Assembly (NCBI GenBank): GCA_020086605.1
Contig: JACBWW010000008.1
Span: forward strand, 22,841,959 to 22,905,958
Direction: 5' to 3'
Origin: Lanius collurio
Lineage: Eukaryota; Chordata; Aves; Passeriformes; Laniidae
Length of the DNA: 64,000 bases
This document shows positions 14,240 to 28,486 of this stretch, in pieces. Every line of letters starts with the position of its first letter. The first letter of the stretch is position 1. The notes beneath the pieces are model-generated. The model searched no databases and was not told where the DNA came from. It worked only from the letters and a program-made list of their open reading frames with translations. The position numbers were made by a program, and so were the translations under genes.

Positions 14240-16360
14240 TTGTTTGCTCTCTTTTGTAAACCAAGAAGCCATGTTGGCTAGGAATTAATTAGCATAACTT
14301 CTCAACTCAAAAGTAATTGACCCTTGGAAACTAAGTTAAAAATTCTGGTCCAGCAGAGAGCCTATACATCAGGACTGTTTCAGTTTAAGTGTTTCTCGCC
14401 CTTCACGAGCACATGGACCACATGAGATGATGGAAACCCTCTGCACATGTTCCATAAGCTTGCCAAATTATCCAACTGAAAACTTGGTAATTACATGTAG
14501 CTATTTCTGGCTGTTTAAGCAGAGGCCTCACGCAAACACATTTCATAGGTCTTCAGCCTAGATGATTGCCAATGACACATACTCTTTGTCAGAATTTTCC
14601 TTCTTCTCTGTACTGTCTGTTACACTCTTGGCAAGATGAAGTATCCTTCTCAAGATCTCTCTTGATCAGAGCTTCTGTAAGCACTATAGAAAAATCAGCA
14701 AGACTACCTGGCATGGCTGCTTCTCCTTCAGCCCAAATATTCATCTTGGAGCTGCATTCTACTGCCCGCCTATGCTTTCCATAAGTTTTGCTCACCAGTG
14801 TTAGAACCAGATTGGTTAGAGCCCCTCAGCTGAGGGATGGATTAAGAAAAGCATTAACAACTGCTCATTTCAAGTGCCATGTTTTTTGAAAGCTGCTCAT
14901 TTGTTCCATCTAGTCAGGATTAAAAGCCAATCACAAGTAAGCCAAGCAAATGGTAGCCAAAGAATAAATCATCATTACATGCTGGCAGCTGGCTGCAACT
15001 ACATGACAACTATTCACAAACAGGATGCTTGGTGCCCTTTTATGTGGATCTTGTGTTCATTGCACATGTTTGTTCCACATGAATGGTTCCCTTGGAAATA
15101 CAGGGAGAGAACTAAGGTGATGAGAGAATAATAAAATATCTCATTGTCTCCTGCTGCCTTTTATTCTTGGACAAAGGATCCTTTTATTCATGGATAAATT
15201 AAGATTTGCCAAATTGATATAGAGATAAGCAAAACATGCAATATGTCCCTCAGACATGATACACAAAGCATATATGTTCTTGAATCTTTGCCACTAACAT
15301 AAACGAACTTACAAAAGTTCAGTAACTGCAGTCCATTCCCCAAGGTTTCCATCCACCCACAGCATTAGTACTTCTCCACAGCTACCCAGTGTTCTCTAGC
15401 TATGTGGTATTTCTGCCCCACATTATGTTTTTTTAGTCAGAGAAAACTAAAAATAATAGCAAAGGGTTACCTTCTTGGAGCCCCAGCAGTACTCTTACAT
15501 GAGTGAAGATCATCTCTCCTTCAGGAGAGATGTTTAAATTAGCATGCTTATATTGCTTCATTTTTAAAAGCCACCATTTGGAAATAAATATGATTTATTG
15601 GCTTGAGTGACTGGGTGATTTTTCTGTATTTTTTTACTGTCTTTTCACTACTAATTACCTTTCATAAAGAAGTCAAGGACATATATATTTATATGCTATA
15701 TAAATTTGTACAGTTACACCAAGAAGAAAAGGCATAAGCAAAACCTACTAACTTGCAGAATATATTTTTTTCCTCTCATAATTAAAATGAAGCTTTGTGG
15801 TATCATTCCATGCTAAATGTTATTCTTTATGGTATTATGTCTTCTTTAGTGGAATATAAACACCTAATACACATAATGAATACCCCTTATAAAAAGTGTT
15901 AGAACCACCTCAAAAATTAACAGATTAGACATGTGACACACTCTTTTCTCCAGCTATACATTCAAATATATTCATAACTCCTAGAACAGAAAATATTTTA
16001 GGAAAACATTTTAAGCTGTCTCAAAGTACTGTTATCTTCTGCCATTTTGTTGTTTTGCCATTAGAGTTCAATATCTGATCTGTGATGGTTGTAAAGATCA
16101 GATGTAAACACCAAAGAAAGGTGTAAGAAATTCAGCACAGAGACATGTTGGATAATCATTTGTCATGGTAGCTTTCATCTTGAATCCTAATCTTTGACAA
16201 TGGTTTATGCACCAAAATGTTTCACTGAGTCCTTCCAAAAGGACATTTAGCAGGTGTGAGTCTGAAGTTTTTAAATGCAAATGTAAGTGTCCTGGAATGT
16301 TTTCAGACCCTGATGAGTGCTCCATCTCATTGTCTTTCTCTAGAAGAGTGCTGCATGGAT
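14240..16360. other. AT-rich stretch without recognisable genes
   Basis: No gene or dispersed repeat recognised. A small perfect inverted repeat lies at 15511-15532 (10-base arms, CATCTCTCCT and its complement, 2-base spacer). Confidence 0.55.
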
Positions 16361-16362
16361 AT

Positions 16363-16880
16363 TTCATGGAATCATGGAATAATTAAGGTAGGAAAAGACT
16401 TCCAAAATCATCAGGTCCAACTGTCAACAGCCAGCCTGTTCACCACAAATTTATGTTTTCAAGTGCCATATCCACACATTCTTTAAACACTTTCAGTAAT
16501 GATGACTCCACCACCGCTGCCCTGGACAGTCTGTTCCAACACATGACAACTCTTTCCATGAAGGAATTTTTCCTAATACCAAAACCAAACCTCCCCTGGT
16601 GAGATTTGAGGCCACTTCATTTTTTCTTGTTGCTTATTACCCGGGAGAGGAAACTGACGTGCCCTTGGTTACAACCTTTGTTCAGGTAGATTTAGAGAGC
16701 AACAAGGTCTCCCATGACCCTGCTTCTCCCCGAGCTAAACTACAGTTCCCTTGGCTATTCGTTAAAAGACTTACATTCCAGGATCTTCACCAGCTTTGTT
16801 GCCACTCTTTGGACATGCTCCAGCACCATTTGCAGCTTTCTTCCAGTTCAGTAGACCTCTTTGTTGCTCCTGAAGTCTGG
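16363..16880 (-). mobile_element. CR1 LINE 3'-end fragment
   Basis: The left edge reads TCATGGAATCATGGAAT, the reverse complement of the short tandem tail that ends CR1 elements. It is followed by the usual CR1 3' text on the minus strand (the 'timely grouped' blocks around 16400-16470, 16500-16620 and 16690-16830). It is a 5'-truncated copy, as most CR1 insertions are, and is too diverged to keep an open frame. The right border is approximate because similarity fades past about 16830. Confidence 0.8.
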
Positions 16881-16899
16881 GAGGGCTTACTAAAATGTA

Positions 16900-19800
16900 T
16901 TGCTCTGCTTCTGTTTTGTATATAAGCCTCATTTAGTTAGACCAAGAAATATTTTCAGATACCCCAGACTTTCAGTTTCGCAAATCTTGCAGTCAGAAGA
17001 GAGACATTCATCTCACAGAAGAAATTTATATCCACAAGGAAAATCAGAACCCCAGTAAAGTCCGTTCATAAACAGTGCTATGAAAAGAGCTTGACATATT
17101 ATGAAACCTCTTCCAAAAGTTAATGCAACTTTTCTAACTTAGACATATCCTATGGGACTTTGTGAAACAGGGATTCCTTCAATGCATAGGAATGAGCATA
17201 ACTCTTATCTTCTCCAGATTACTTCATGGAAGCAACAAATTTCTTCCAAATAGCCTTAATTATTAAACGTGGCATTGGCATGTTTACTTCAAGTCAGTGC
17301 ATTAAAGGCACATTAATCCACTGATGTCTTCCTTCCCAATATTTTGTTTTCTCCTAATATCTAACTCTACGAATTTAAGTACCTGAATGCTCGATTACTT
17401 ATATACGTTGTAAGAATTGTCAGTAATTTCATACCCTGATAACGTACTACGTACTATGGTAGCTGTTAATTTTTCCAGAGCTGGAACCTATTAAAAGTGC
17501 CCAAAAACTGAACCAGAGAAAGGTGCTTTCTATTAAATTCCCAGCAGGAGTGACAAGTCTATGACTCTAATTAAATGACCTCATAATTTCTGGTTGAAAC
17601 CAAGGCCTTGTTGGTCTGTGTGCACATTTTGTCCTGAGACAGCTTTTTGGATTAATGGGATTATTTTAAGCAAAAGCTGTATTGATATCCAACTAATAGC
17701 AATCCTTTTATTACAGCAAGTTTATTTGTTGTCCTACAGGGGTAAATCAAGAGCAATGCTTTTATATTTACATCCTTGAACACACAGTAGTAACTTTCAT
17801 GTCACTGCAGAAGTGTCAGTAAGACAAAGAAATTTAAGTCTCTGTGAAAGGCTGGCAGATGGTCACATAAGCTTCATAAAATTCTTCAGGGAAAGATGGT
17901 GTCTACTGTTTTAGACCTTAGCCCACAAACCCTTATTAATGTGTCTAAAAGCCAATGAAGTCAAAAGGCTTTAAAACACATGCTGTTAGAATATACATTA
18001 GCACTATTTCTGAATAAAAATTTTTCCTGAACAAGGGCTACAGACAGGCTCAGAGCTTCTCTTTGTGGCCTGGTATTCCATGTGGCTGCTTCTAAGTGTT
18101 GCCCTGAGGAACTGGAATTGGATATACCACATGATGATTCAACAATCAACATTTTTCCAATTTGTGGTGGTCCTTTATATTTCCAAGAATGGGTGGTCCC
18201 AGCTGGCATTGCCCCAGTGTTAAATAAGGTAAAGGTGTATCAAACAGCAAGTCTCAGGAAGATATTACCATTGTACTTAGTTGTATGGCTTGTAAAAGTA
18301 GTATTCTTGCCAGCAGCAACAACAGTAGTAAGTAACTGGAATTGTTTTATTTCGGAGACTAATGGCAAATAAAAATAAAGACTTCTATGCTCGGAAAACA
18401 ACAACCCTGTGAGCTAACAGAAAACAGAATAACTGGTAGCTTACCCTCTAAGTAGCAAATCCAGTTTAAAAACAACCCACATGTATGTCTCAGAGGAATC
18501 TTTCTGCTAAATATTTCTCCCTAGCTCCGTTACAGTCTACAGGGATACTACCTTAGGTCTGCTATTTAGAACTGTTCCAGCAGCTTAGAGTAAAATCATA
18601 TATATTACATAGAAGAACTAAGTTAGCAAGTCTACTGAAACTGATCTTAATTGTTTGCTTCAGTTGCAAGTTCACAGTTTTATAACATAAGCAACTTTAA
18701 TCACAGCCCTTCCTGTACCATAGAATAAGCAATAAGGCTTAGCTGTTCATGAACTTTTTCTGTGGCTGATTAACAGGCCAAGAAACTATTGCAAAATCGG
18801 ATTTAAAGTAAGATTTGAAGCCTCCTTTCCTTCAAGCTAAAATCGTCCTTTTGGTGCACTACTTTTTGATGGCTACTCTCCTTCCTACTGGCAAAAGCTT
18901 TTGTGATGTTTTCACTCTAAAGTAAAACTAATTTATTTTCTTCAAGATTCCTGTCATAAGACTGTAGTAAGCAAATATTTCCATCTGTTTTGGGAGACAA
19001 ATGATTAAAGATTCGCCAGCAATGGAAGTGAGTATGGATACAACACAACCGGGCCCAGTCCCCAGACTTAATACCCATAATCAGAGAGGCAATGGACAGA
19101 AAATAAAAGAGGACAGAACAAAAAGCAAAGTCTTGGATATAAATGATCCAGAACTGAGGACCAGATGAGCTAAAATATCATTCCAAACTTAGTGACTTGA
19201 TCTCATCCCAATGTGGACTGAGGCTGGGTCCATGACTGCATTGCCTTGTTAAGTGGGAACAGAGTTTTGCTATAGCCCTATGTCTGTTTTGAGAATAAGA
19301 GAATTCATTGTTACAGTCTCGATAAGTTAAATATTAAATACAGATTGAGCTAGTAAATTCAGACTCTCCGTTTCGAGCAATATGGGAGGTATATGAATCC
19401 AACACTGAGTCAGGCCTCGGGCTCTCTTGCTGCTAAGCCAAAGCTGTACGTCTGCCTAGTATGCATTTCCAAATTCTGTACATAATGGTTCTCTCTCTCC
19501 ACATATTGCTAGTTCTGAAAAACCTACTCCCCACCAGTTTCTTATTCTTTCCATCTTCTTCTCATTCCTTGGATCGTTTCTTTATTTTTCTCCTGTTGTT
19601 CTGGATTTTTTTTCTACACTTTGATTTACACTTTTTCTTTATAGTCTCTTTATTGCTCATCCTTTTATTTTTCTCTTTAATATTTTACTCATCCTTTACA
19701 CTGATTGGCTGCCATAAGTATATGGGAAATGACTGGAAATATTCAGAAATCTAGTAGATGTCGTAAAATGACTGAGTTTTTTATCTGAAACATGAAGAAT

Positions 19801-22220
19801 CCCTGCAATTACTTTTTTATCCAATGCAAAAGAGATGCTCACCATCTTTAGGAATCAGCCAGAGGTTTCTCCTTTCTATATCCTGAGCTCCTCTGACCTC
19901 ACAAAGTGCATTAATAATGATAGCAAGAATGGAAAACATAAACAAAAAACAGTTCTGGGTGAAAATTAAAGCAAAAAAAAAGCAGGCTTCACATCTTAGA
20001 CAGTGAACTTATGGATGCAGGAATTTATGGAGTGAAGGGACATCTGTCAAAGTCATTAGAAATAAGGAATGCAATGGTCTGAATGGTCTGAATGTTTCTT
20101 GCACAGATGCAGATCTAAAGATGGAAAGAGCAAAAATTTTATATTAGATTTTTAGGAGCATGTTCCAGGAAAAATAACACTGACAATAGCCTTATTCCCT
20201 TAATCCAGAAGTTGTTTTCCACAAATTTCTATGCTGTGTTACAGGGAAAAAAAATTCCAAACATTTCATCTGAAGTCTTTAGTCCTTAATGGAATACTGG
20301 GGTGTGGTTCTACTTTGAAAAGGAATGATATTCTATTTTATCAATCTGATTTTTGTGTAAATTATCACTTTATAAGTAAAATAAATCAGGTATTTTAAGT
20401 ATTCTGAGCCATGTATGAGATTTTTTTTTCATCTCAAATTTCCTCTTGGAGACAATGAGTCTAACAGCATCTCATTATTTTTTTCTCATTATCTGTGAAA
20501 ATGTTCTATGACACTTTGTTTTCTACAGCATCCACTTACACATTTTCTTGCTTATGTAGACTTTCCACAGACTTTACATATTAGCCTTAGGATTGCTAGC
20601 TTATTTTCTGAGTCAGGTAACTGAGACGCATTCTCAACAGATGCAGATGGATGTGTGTAGTACACAGGTACATTGTATTATAGATAAACTATAGCAAGGT
20701 TTGAAGGATGGAATTGATGACTATAGCTCACTGTGATACTACTTTTTTCCTTGGACCTCAAGACAATTCTTTCAGGCATATGAATTTCCTTGTCAGCCTC
20801 AGGATCTCCCAGACTCTCCAGTGCTGCAAAGTACAGTCACACCGCAGTAGGTTCCTGAATCTCAGCTCTATCCTATCACATCTCTCACAAGGAGACTTGC
20901 AAGAAAATCCTCAAAGCCATCTTTATAGCAGACTACCATTGTGTTTGCTTGATGGGAAATGAGTCTCTCAAGGGCACCTTTAAAGGACCTGGTTTACCAG
21001 TGAAATCCTGAGGTTTCCTCAGCTTTCTGCAGAATATCTAAAACATTAAACCATAGATGTTATTTTTCCACTGATAGGTTTTAATTAGCCTATTTCCACT
21101 GCTTATCTGAAAAATTCCAAGGTTGCATCTTCCCACTGACATGCTACTGCATACACTAGCCTTTTTTCCTTTCCTTTTTTGAAGGAAAACATTAGCAATA
21201 CTGAGCTTTTCATACAATGATTGCTAAAGTCACTGAAAGTCATATGTCACCTGCATCTACCAACTGAAGCTCTAGTGAGCTTAAAATGTCAGAGTGGGAG
21301 AAGGCTTGGCTGCTAACCTAGACAGTATGAAAGGGCTTTGAGAATGCCTATTCTGGATGTTTCACTGGAAAACTGTAAAAAGCGCATTCCATACGGCTTC
21401 CAAAAAATCCCACAGTCACTACCAATGGGAAAATTGGGAGGCTTTTAGAAATCAACCTCAAAATTCTTCCGTCGTCTGTCTCCCTGGACATTGTGTTCCA
21501 AGATTAGCTCTAGAAATTGAAAAAAAACAAACTTTAAATAGCTTGACACAAATAAAATTAACATATAAATTGCTACCATTCAACAAGATTTTTTTAAATC
21601 TTTTTAAAACAGATTTATGAAAAGCACAGTGTGTTAGTGCATGTGCTTTTGTATCAGAGAAGAGGTTTTGTAACTAGGAACGGTGAAATTGCACACTTGC
21701 AAATTTGACCTTCAGACAGGCCAGGACACCATAGCTGTAGGGAGGCCTTAAGGATAGTGAAGCATGAAAGAGACAGTGAAGCAGTGAAGCATGTCCCTTT
21801 TCACAGAGAAGCATGTTTCCCAAACTGGTCCTTTCTTGCTACAAGATAATCAGTAGCCTAATGTAAGAATAGGTTATAGTGGAAAGGCATTTTCAGCAGA
21901 AGATGAGTGAGGCTATGTCTAGAATACATGAACATGCTTTGATTCCTTCTGTGATTCCTTCTGTCATTGATACCTTCTGTGATTCCTGTGTGTCTGGGTT
22001 ACTATCCTGTCCAGTACAGCACAGGAGAGAAAAAAGTCTGCTTGGGCCTCAGGCTGAGTGCAAGCTACCTAGAAGAAACAGTATGGATGCAAGATGTCAG
22101 TCTCTGAGACATTCTGAAACCCAAAATGCTGGTGAGAATACTCTAGCAAATATAACTTTCTGAGGATTTTATTCTTCTTGGTTGTCTTTGCCTAAAATTC
22201 CACTACTAACTTTGACTTTT
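16900..22220. other. AT-rich stretch without recognisable genes
   Basis: No gene, RNA gene or dispersed repeat recognised. It includes a T/C-rich patch near 19530-19690 whose 97-codon open frame is very hydrophobic simply because of T-rich codons, and a small duplication, GAATGGTCT, at about 20078-20095. Confidence 0.55.
21941..21987. repeat. Imperfect short tandem repeat of a TTCTGTGATTCC-like unit
   Basis: GATTCCTTCTGT is repeated with small changes three to four times. It has the appearance of local slippage duplications. Confidence 0.7.
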
Positions 22221-22227
22221 GCATGTC

Positions 22228-22267
22228 ATGTATGTATGTATGTATGTATGTATGTATGTATGTATGT
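22228..22267. repeat. (ATGT)10 microsatellite
   Basis: Ten uninterrupted copies of the tetranucleotide ATGT. Confidence 0.97.
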
Positions 22268-22532
22268 GTATATCTTCTATGTTATCTAGAATATAAGGAA
22301 AGAGAATTAAGATTATTATTTACCCTACATCATGTTGAACAGTGTGCTTAATTCCAGTTATTGTTCATGATAATTGTGTGTACATGGTACTGCACCGCAA
22401 AGGAAATGTAATTCTTCACTGATGAAAAAATAGTGTTGGTATGCCACAGAATATGATACGCTAATTCTGGAAATCAGACAGCCATGGTATTTCCAATAGG
22501 CACAAAGGAACCTTATATTCATTGAACAGTCA

Positions 22533-22584
22533 GTGCAAATTCACAGACACTGAATTTAAGTGCAAATTCACAGACACTGAATTC
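22533..22584. repeat. 27-bp tandem duplication
   Basis: A unit beginning GTGCAAATTCACAGACACTG occurs at 22533 and again at 22560, with the second copy diverging near its end. The near identity suggests a recent local duplication. Confidence 0.9.
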
Positions 22585-23715
22585 TTTAAAAAGTTCTGCC
22601 ATGCTGTTCACAATATAGAGCAGCTAAAACATGACAACCTGACATGTACTGCACTATATCTATGTACCTATGCTTAGGAAAATATAAAAAGATCAAAAGC
22701 AAACTACATTCATCCCAAAGAGAACACATTCCAGACACAAAAGCTAACAGAGAGCCATGAAATCTTCTAATTCAAATAAACTAGCACCTTTTGTAATGTA
22801 TAAATCACTGGTATGGACATGTGTTAAAACTAAATACAGATGAACACACTACAATAATTTTTTCCAAGTGTAACTCTTGGAATTATATAAGTCACTGGGT
22901 TTTCCAAGAAGACAAATGGTCTGGAAAATGAAAAATAAATTAGTTCTGTGACTAATTGGAGTCAGAGATTGAAGGTCAGCCTTGGTTCTGCAGCTGACCC
23001 TGATGACCAGTAAAAGTCCAGCTTGGCTCATAGTACAACTTTCTGTATTAAAGAGTTGTTTACAGTAGAGAAACACTGAAAGTGTACATTAGAAAACTTC
23101 CTCTAACAAATCTAAAACATATGCCAGTTCATAGGCAAGTAATAAACTTATAAAGGGCCATGCTGACAATTTCAAAATCTTTGGTGGGACCCTGAGACTT
23201 AAGTTTGGAAACATTCTAATAAACATCTTCGCTTTTAAATTTTGCTGCTTGTCCTAAGATACCTGAGAAAATGTATCAGCTTCTTAAAGAGTTTCATGTC
23301 CCCCAGTCTTTCCCATCACACACCTAAAAGTATCATTCAACTTTGAGCACATTTTGCTCATTTATGAATCTTGTCCAATTCTCTTAGGGTCAAGAGAGTT
23401 AAACTAGCAAAATATTAAAATAATTTACTTCAGAATCCTGCTTTTCCTTTTTCACACAATATGATATTAATTTAGTGCATTGGCTTGGACTCATAATGGT
23501 TGATATTTTTATTAAAGTGCTTAAAGTATTTTGCTCCCTTCAAAAGTGTTAGCAGTATGTGTTGATAAAATGTATCTGCTTCCTTGCAACATGTAATCAA
23601 TGAGAATAAATTCTGTTTATGAAGAATCACACATAGAACACGTTATACAATTTCTCAAAACTCTGATGAGCATAGACTCTTTAATTCAAAAAAGTCCAGC
23701 TCTTCATGCAGAAGC

Positions 23716-23780
23716 ATTATAATTACTATTATTACTTATGATTATTATTACTACTACTACTACTACCACTTCTACTACTT
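23716..23780. repeat. ATT/ACT compound trinucleotide repeat
   Basis: Imperfect ATT units pass into several ACT units. Read on the minus strand this gives a meaningless valine/isoleucine run in a short open frame. Confidence 0.8.
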
Positions 23781-26700
23781 GAATACACTTGTAGCCATAA
23801 AAGAAGAAAGAATTTGAAAGCATTTCCTGGTGGAAAAAATTCATCAAGATCAAGTCTTCAGCTACCCAAAGTCCCAAGTAAGCGAGTGATATGATAGATA
23901 GAGAAACTGACTTGAAGAGAGCAATATGACTTAAAAGATGGGGTAGGAGCAAGTGCATCTCTGACTACACGGCAGGGAGAGAGGAAGCTCCACGGTCATC
24001 AACCTTGCATCACCTAGTAAGTGTTAGGACAGAGCTGTGCTTGTCTTGACCAGCTGTACTTACAATTTTAGATTTCTTTCCACTTTTCTGTTCTCATCTG
24101 GACTATTCCATTTGCTCTACACCTTGTCCAAACTTCCTGCACATTCTTGGTACACCCATGCTACATGCAAAGAAGCAGAGCACTGCCTGTTTTCTCAGCT
24201 TGCAGAAAGGAAGACAACCACAGTAGCTTCCAAGTAGCAGCATATTTCAAAAAATGTCAGAAGATTTATTCCTTTTTTCCAAATTATTCCTTTTCCCAAT
24301 ACTGATCTATGAGAGTCTGAATGCATTTGCTGGTCTTGTGTCCAGATAATTCTCAGAGTACTGTGGATTCCATTTTTGAGTCAATCATACCACCAAAATA
24401 GCCTTCCAGAAACTGTCTCCTCAAGAGCTGGAAGCTGTGATTTTTCCATGACTAATAAATTCCATGTCTGTTTAATCTATTTTAATTACAGTGATGCATC
24501 CATTTTCCCCTTCCATTGTTAAGCATGCCACTAGAGTGCTTAAATGAGTGCTTCTGTCCTTGTTTGCCTCTGTTTTGGGAATGTCAAAGGTATGGACCCT
24601 TTACTTTCACTGTTTGCTCACAGGGTAAAGTGTTCTCTGACCTCCAGTGACTTATCCAGTGAACAAGCCAAAAGTCAATAAAAAAAAGAAATATTTTCAG
24701 CATAAAATATAATTATTTCTTGGACACTTCTATAACCAGATGACTCCTCTTTAAATTAGTGTCAGTAGATAAGCTGATAAAGGGTAAATAAAAATTCCTT
24801 ATGCTGCGTAAATTAGGAAACTAATTTATCTAAACAAATATTCAGGGAAATAGACACATCCCAAGCTTTTGATTTTTTTTGTTTTAAAGGCAATGACATG
24901 GAAGATGCAGAGGGGCTTGCAAAATAGATGCAAACTAAGTACCTGTGGATCAGAGATAGCCCAGTTATTTAAGTCAAAAAAGATTCTTGTAAGTCATCCA
25001 AGTTTCCAACCAAAACCCAGGCTCTCTTTATTTGGGAGGCCTGTGAGACACCTACCAAAGCCAAGTACTTGAGTAGCCCAATAAGTATGAAATTCAAAGG
25101 GATATTTGCCCAGCAGCACCATTGGAAGAAATAACATAAATTTACTCTCAATACAAATTTACTCTCATGTGTTGGCCATGCACAAAGACTTTTCCACTTT
25201 CACAGTGAGACAAAAGGACCTGCCAAATGCTAGATTGTATGTCAGAGACGAGACTGGCAGGAACTGAGAAGGTATTGTAGTGGTGTCTGCCAGTGTTTTG
25301 AACCATCTTTACAATTCTTATTCCATGCCAGCAGATGGAGAGGACATAGAATGAAGCTGATGCTGATCTCCAGTGTGTTGGATGAGATTCATGTGCCATG
25401 GCAGCTGTGTGAATGTCCAGCTTGACTGATCACAGCACTTGACCTGATGTCTTCAAAATACTACCAAAATCGCAAAGCCCCTGCCAGTTCTCAGGCCTTT
25501 GCACTGTCCTGTTCTTGTGTCCATATCTGCCTCTTCCATGCAGAGTAGAGGAGATGCACATCCCTGTCAAGAACTGAAAGAGTGATTCCTCCACCAACCA
25601 TTTCTGCTATTCACTCACTCCAGGAAGAACACAGCAACTAGCCAGCTGTTCTCCTGCTCTTAGGATGGAAAACTAAAATGCTTACAGGATATTCAATAAA
25701 TGGTTCAGCATTTAGTAGGTCCCTGAAGAAAAGTATCTAATAGAAAAAAACTTTTTTTCATTTTCCTATATCCTTATTGAATCTCTATTATAAGACTTAA
25801 TTCTCCCTAGAGACGTTACCACCTCATGGTTGAAAAATGCTGACTTAGAGTGGGTCCCTCAGCTAACTTAGATAAACTCTACTCCTGCAGATTAATAGCT
25901 CTCTCGGGAAATTTATAAAACATACTAGTTTGGATTAAATTAAACCAGAATCTTACTTTAATAAGAAGAAGGAATGGGAAAAACAGAGTTTGGCATATAA
26001 ATTAAAAAGTTGTGAGGTATCTTTTTGTACCTATCTCAGGTGATAATATTAAAACACTAAGTTTAGCTAACATTTAAGAAAATAATGTTTCTGTCATCAG
26101 ATATTCTTCACGTACATTTTATTAATGTTATAAAGTACTATTTGACTGGCAGTTGATGAGATGTGAAAGGAAAATCCCCTACAAAATATACCACATAAAA
26201 AGAGTTCAACTTACACACTGTTATTTTTTCCTGATTTTTAAAACTAAAATGTCCATGTATAAATATCTCCAGAGCATGGGTTTCCAATATCAATTAATTG
26301 TTAATAAAAACAAGTAATTGAACTACTTTGCCAATAAATTGTGCAATGTTAATACAAGCATGGAAAGTTACAGCAACTTTGAGAAATAATATAATAGAAG
26401 GGAAATGGGTTAGACTATGTGTATGGGATTTGTGGGTTTTCTGCTTTGTACTGTGAACTTATCAGAGGTCATAAACTATACCCTGGACTTTGACCAAAGG
26501 AAAATTTAGATAAGAGAGCCTAGGAGTTACAGGAAGGTGTTTTTTCCCCTCTTGGCTAATGTCAACCTACTGGCAGAACTAGAAATACTGGACTGCTGGA
26601 AGCATCCATCATATTTCAACTGTAATATAATGCCTATATAATGCTTATTTGCATCATGAAAAATGTTACGCCACCATTGGAACTTAGAATATGCATTAGT

Positions 26701-28084
26701 CCCATTGTGTTGGTCAGACTCTCTGCAGAGATAAACATATTTTGCCTTGATAAAAGAGCTTCCTATACTTCACCAGCTAGAATCTTCTTTGCCTGAATTT
26801 AATTTTCTTATCTTTGAGTACAATTATGTGTATAACAATTTAAGGAAATATATGTGCCTCCATGAAATTAGAAGCAAGTGCCCCTAAAAACGTCCCTTAA
26901 TATGTGATTCTTTAACCTAAATTAGAAACAAATATTCTTAAGGGTGCTACATAATCAAAAACGTGTTTTGTGGTCAGTAAATCCCTACTCCCATTCCCAC
27001 AGGGGCGGATATTACCATGAGAAAAGCAGAGTCAAGAGTCAATATTATTAAAAGTCAGGAACTCCAGTCTAGTTATGGCTTCCTGTGTTATCTGAGCCAC
27101 TCTCATAAATTCTCCAGACTTTGCTTTCCAGCTCTGTAATGTGCTGGTCATGTGGAAAGCTGAAATTTTTAATATGTGTTTGTGAGTCACTTGGTACCAC
27201 AGAAGAGTCTTTAGAACAACAGGTACATACTAAAGGTTTGCAGTCAGCAGAGAATTTAAGCTTTCAGTTAACTTTAAGCCTTCCAACTTGAATTATCCTA
27301 TGATCGTGTGCTGAAACCCCACTGACGCTGGAGGAAAGACTTGACAGCTATCAGTTAAAACCACTGATATTTCACTGTGTTCATTGCCTGAGAAAATTTT
27401 CAGTCACAAGTGGCATGAAGAAAAGAACCAGATGAATGGGCAGGTGTTGCTGAGAGCTCTGCTCCGCTTATCACTGGAGCTTCTCAAAAATTTAATTTCT
27501 GTGAAAGTTGTTTCAAGACCTGTCAGTGACATTCAGTTGTCATATTGGCTTTAGAATTTTCATTATAGCAACAGCCTGCTAAAACAGGAATGGTGAAAGT
27601 CAGCCACAACTTTGAAATTCCTGGACTGAACTAGGAGGTAAGAAATGCAAAAAAAGGCATTTCTAGCCTTCATTTTCCTCTCAACGTGACATATTTAACC
27701 TCATAACCTGACCACATGTTCTCAGGAATGAACTATTTCCTGGTGTTAGGCAGTTTAAATCAGATACAGCTTTACAGTAAAAAGGAGATAATTCCCCACT
27801 TAGACGAAACGGCATCAGAGATGCTGAAGCATCTAGTCCAAACCATTCTGCTGCTCCATTTTAGAAGGTATTTCAATGTTGATCTCTTCCTCACCACTGT
27901 ACATGGAGTCACCACCACATTTCTTCTGACCCAAATAATTCTTATGTAACACCAGAGAAGTAAAACATCTACACCATGAGAGTTTAACATATTATTTCAA
28001 CCCTCAGACACAGAATATGTCTTAAAATATGGCAGTCCAGGTTCAAAATCTGTCTTCCAAGACAAAGAAAGGATTTGAAGTAAT

Positions 28085-28090
28085 ATGAAT
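28085..28090. repeat. Left target-site duplication (ATGAAT)
   Basis: It is paired with ATGAAC at 30703-30708 just outside the 3' LTR, matching at five of six positions. Confidence 0.65.
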
Positions 28091-28391
28091 TGTTGGGATA
28101 CCTGACCCCAAAGTTCTGGCTGGGGGCAGGGGCTGGCTCTGGATGTAGGAGCTGCCCCTGCCCCTGGTCCCATGTCACATATGCCCTACACCTGTTCCTG
28201 ACTGGTTGGTTTGTGTGCTCAGGGCCCAAGAAGAGCTCAGGGTACCATGACTGGGAGAGCCTGCCTAGGAACCTCATCCATGTGGGCTGGAGGAATAAAT
28301 ATCACTGAGCATCCATCAAGTATCGCTGCATATTTCCTTCCAATGTTCATTGCTGTCTTATACATGTTGCAAGTATTCCCCACTTACAACA
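28091..28391 (+). repeat. 5' LTR
   Basis: This 301-bp repeat begins TGTTGGG and ends ACAACA. It is paired with 30417-30702. A central block of about 80 bases, from CCTGGTCCCATGTCACATAT to GCCCAAGAAGAGCTC, is identical in both copies; the rest differs at scattered sites plus one indel of roughly 15 bases near the 3' end. An AATAAA polyadenylation signal lies at 28294-28299, placing R/U5 in the last 90 bases. No clear TATA box was seen in the short U3. Confidence 0.92.
28294..28299 (+). promoter_or_regulatory. LTR polyadenylation signal AATAAA
   Basis: The hexamer AATAAA sits in the same place in both LTRs (28294-28299 and 30621-30626). It fixes the plus-strand orientation of the element. Confidence 0.7.
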
Positions 28392-28396
28392 AACAG

Positions 28397-28414
28397 TGGC
28401 AAATGCATTCGATC
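28397..28414 (+). other. Candidate primer-binding site
   Basis: A TGG that could pair with a tRNA CCA end starts six bases after the 5' LTR. I could not match the following bases to a specific tRNA, so this is positional evidence only. Confidence 0.25.
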
Positions 28415-28486
28415 CCTGAAAACAATTTCTAAAGATCTGGGGTACAGCAACGTGAATTTGTGAGTAACTGAACTTTTCTTATAGGC

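Larger units (their letters stand above)
22590..28090. other. AT-rich stretch without recognisable genes
   Basis: No gene or dispersed repeat recognised apart from the trinucleotide patch near 23.7 kb. Open frames here are short and lack motifs. Confidence 0.55.

Noticed and set aside
19461..19754. 97-codon hydrophobic open frame resembling membrane segments
   Set aside because: The hydrophobicity comes from a T/C-rich tract giving Phe/Leu/Ser codons; there is no splice or start context to support a gene.
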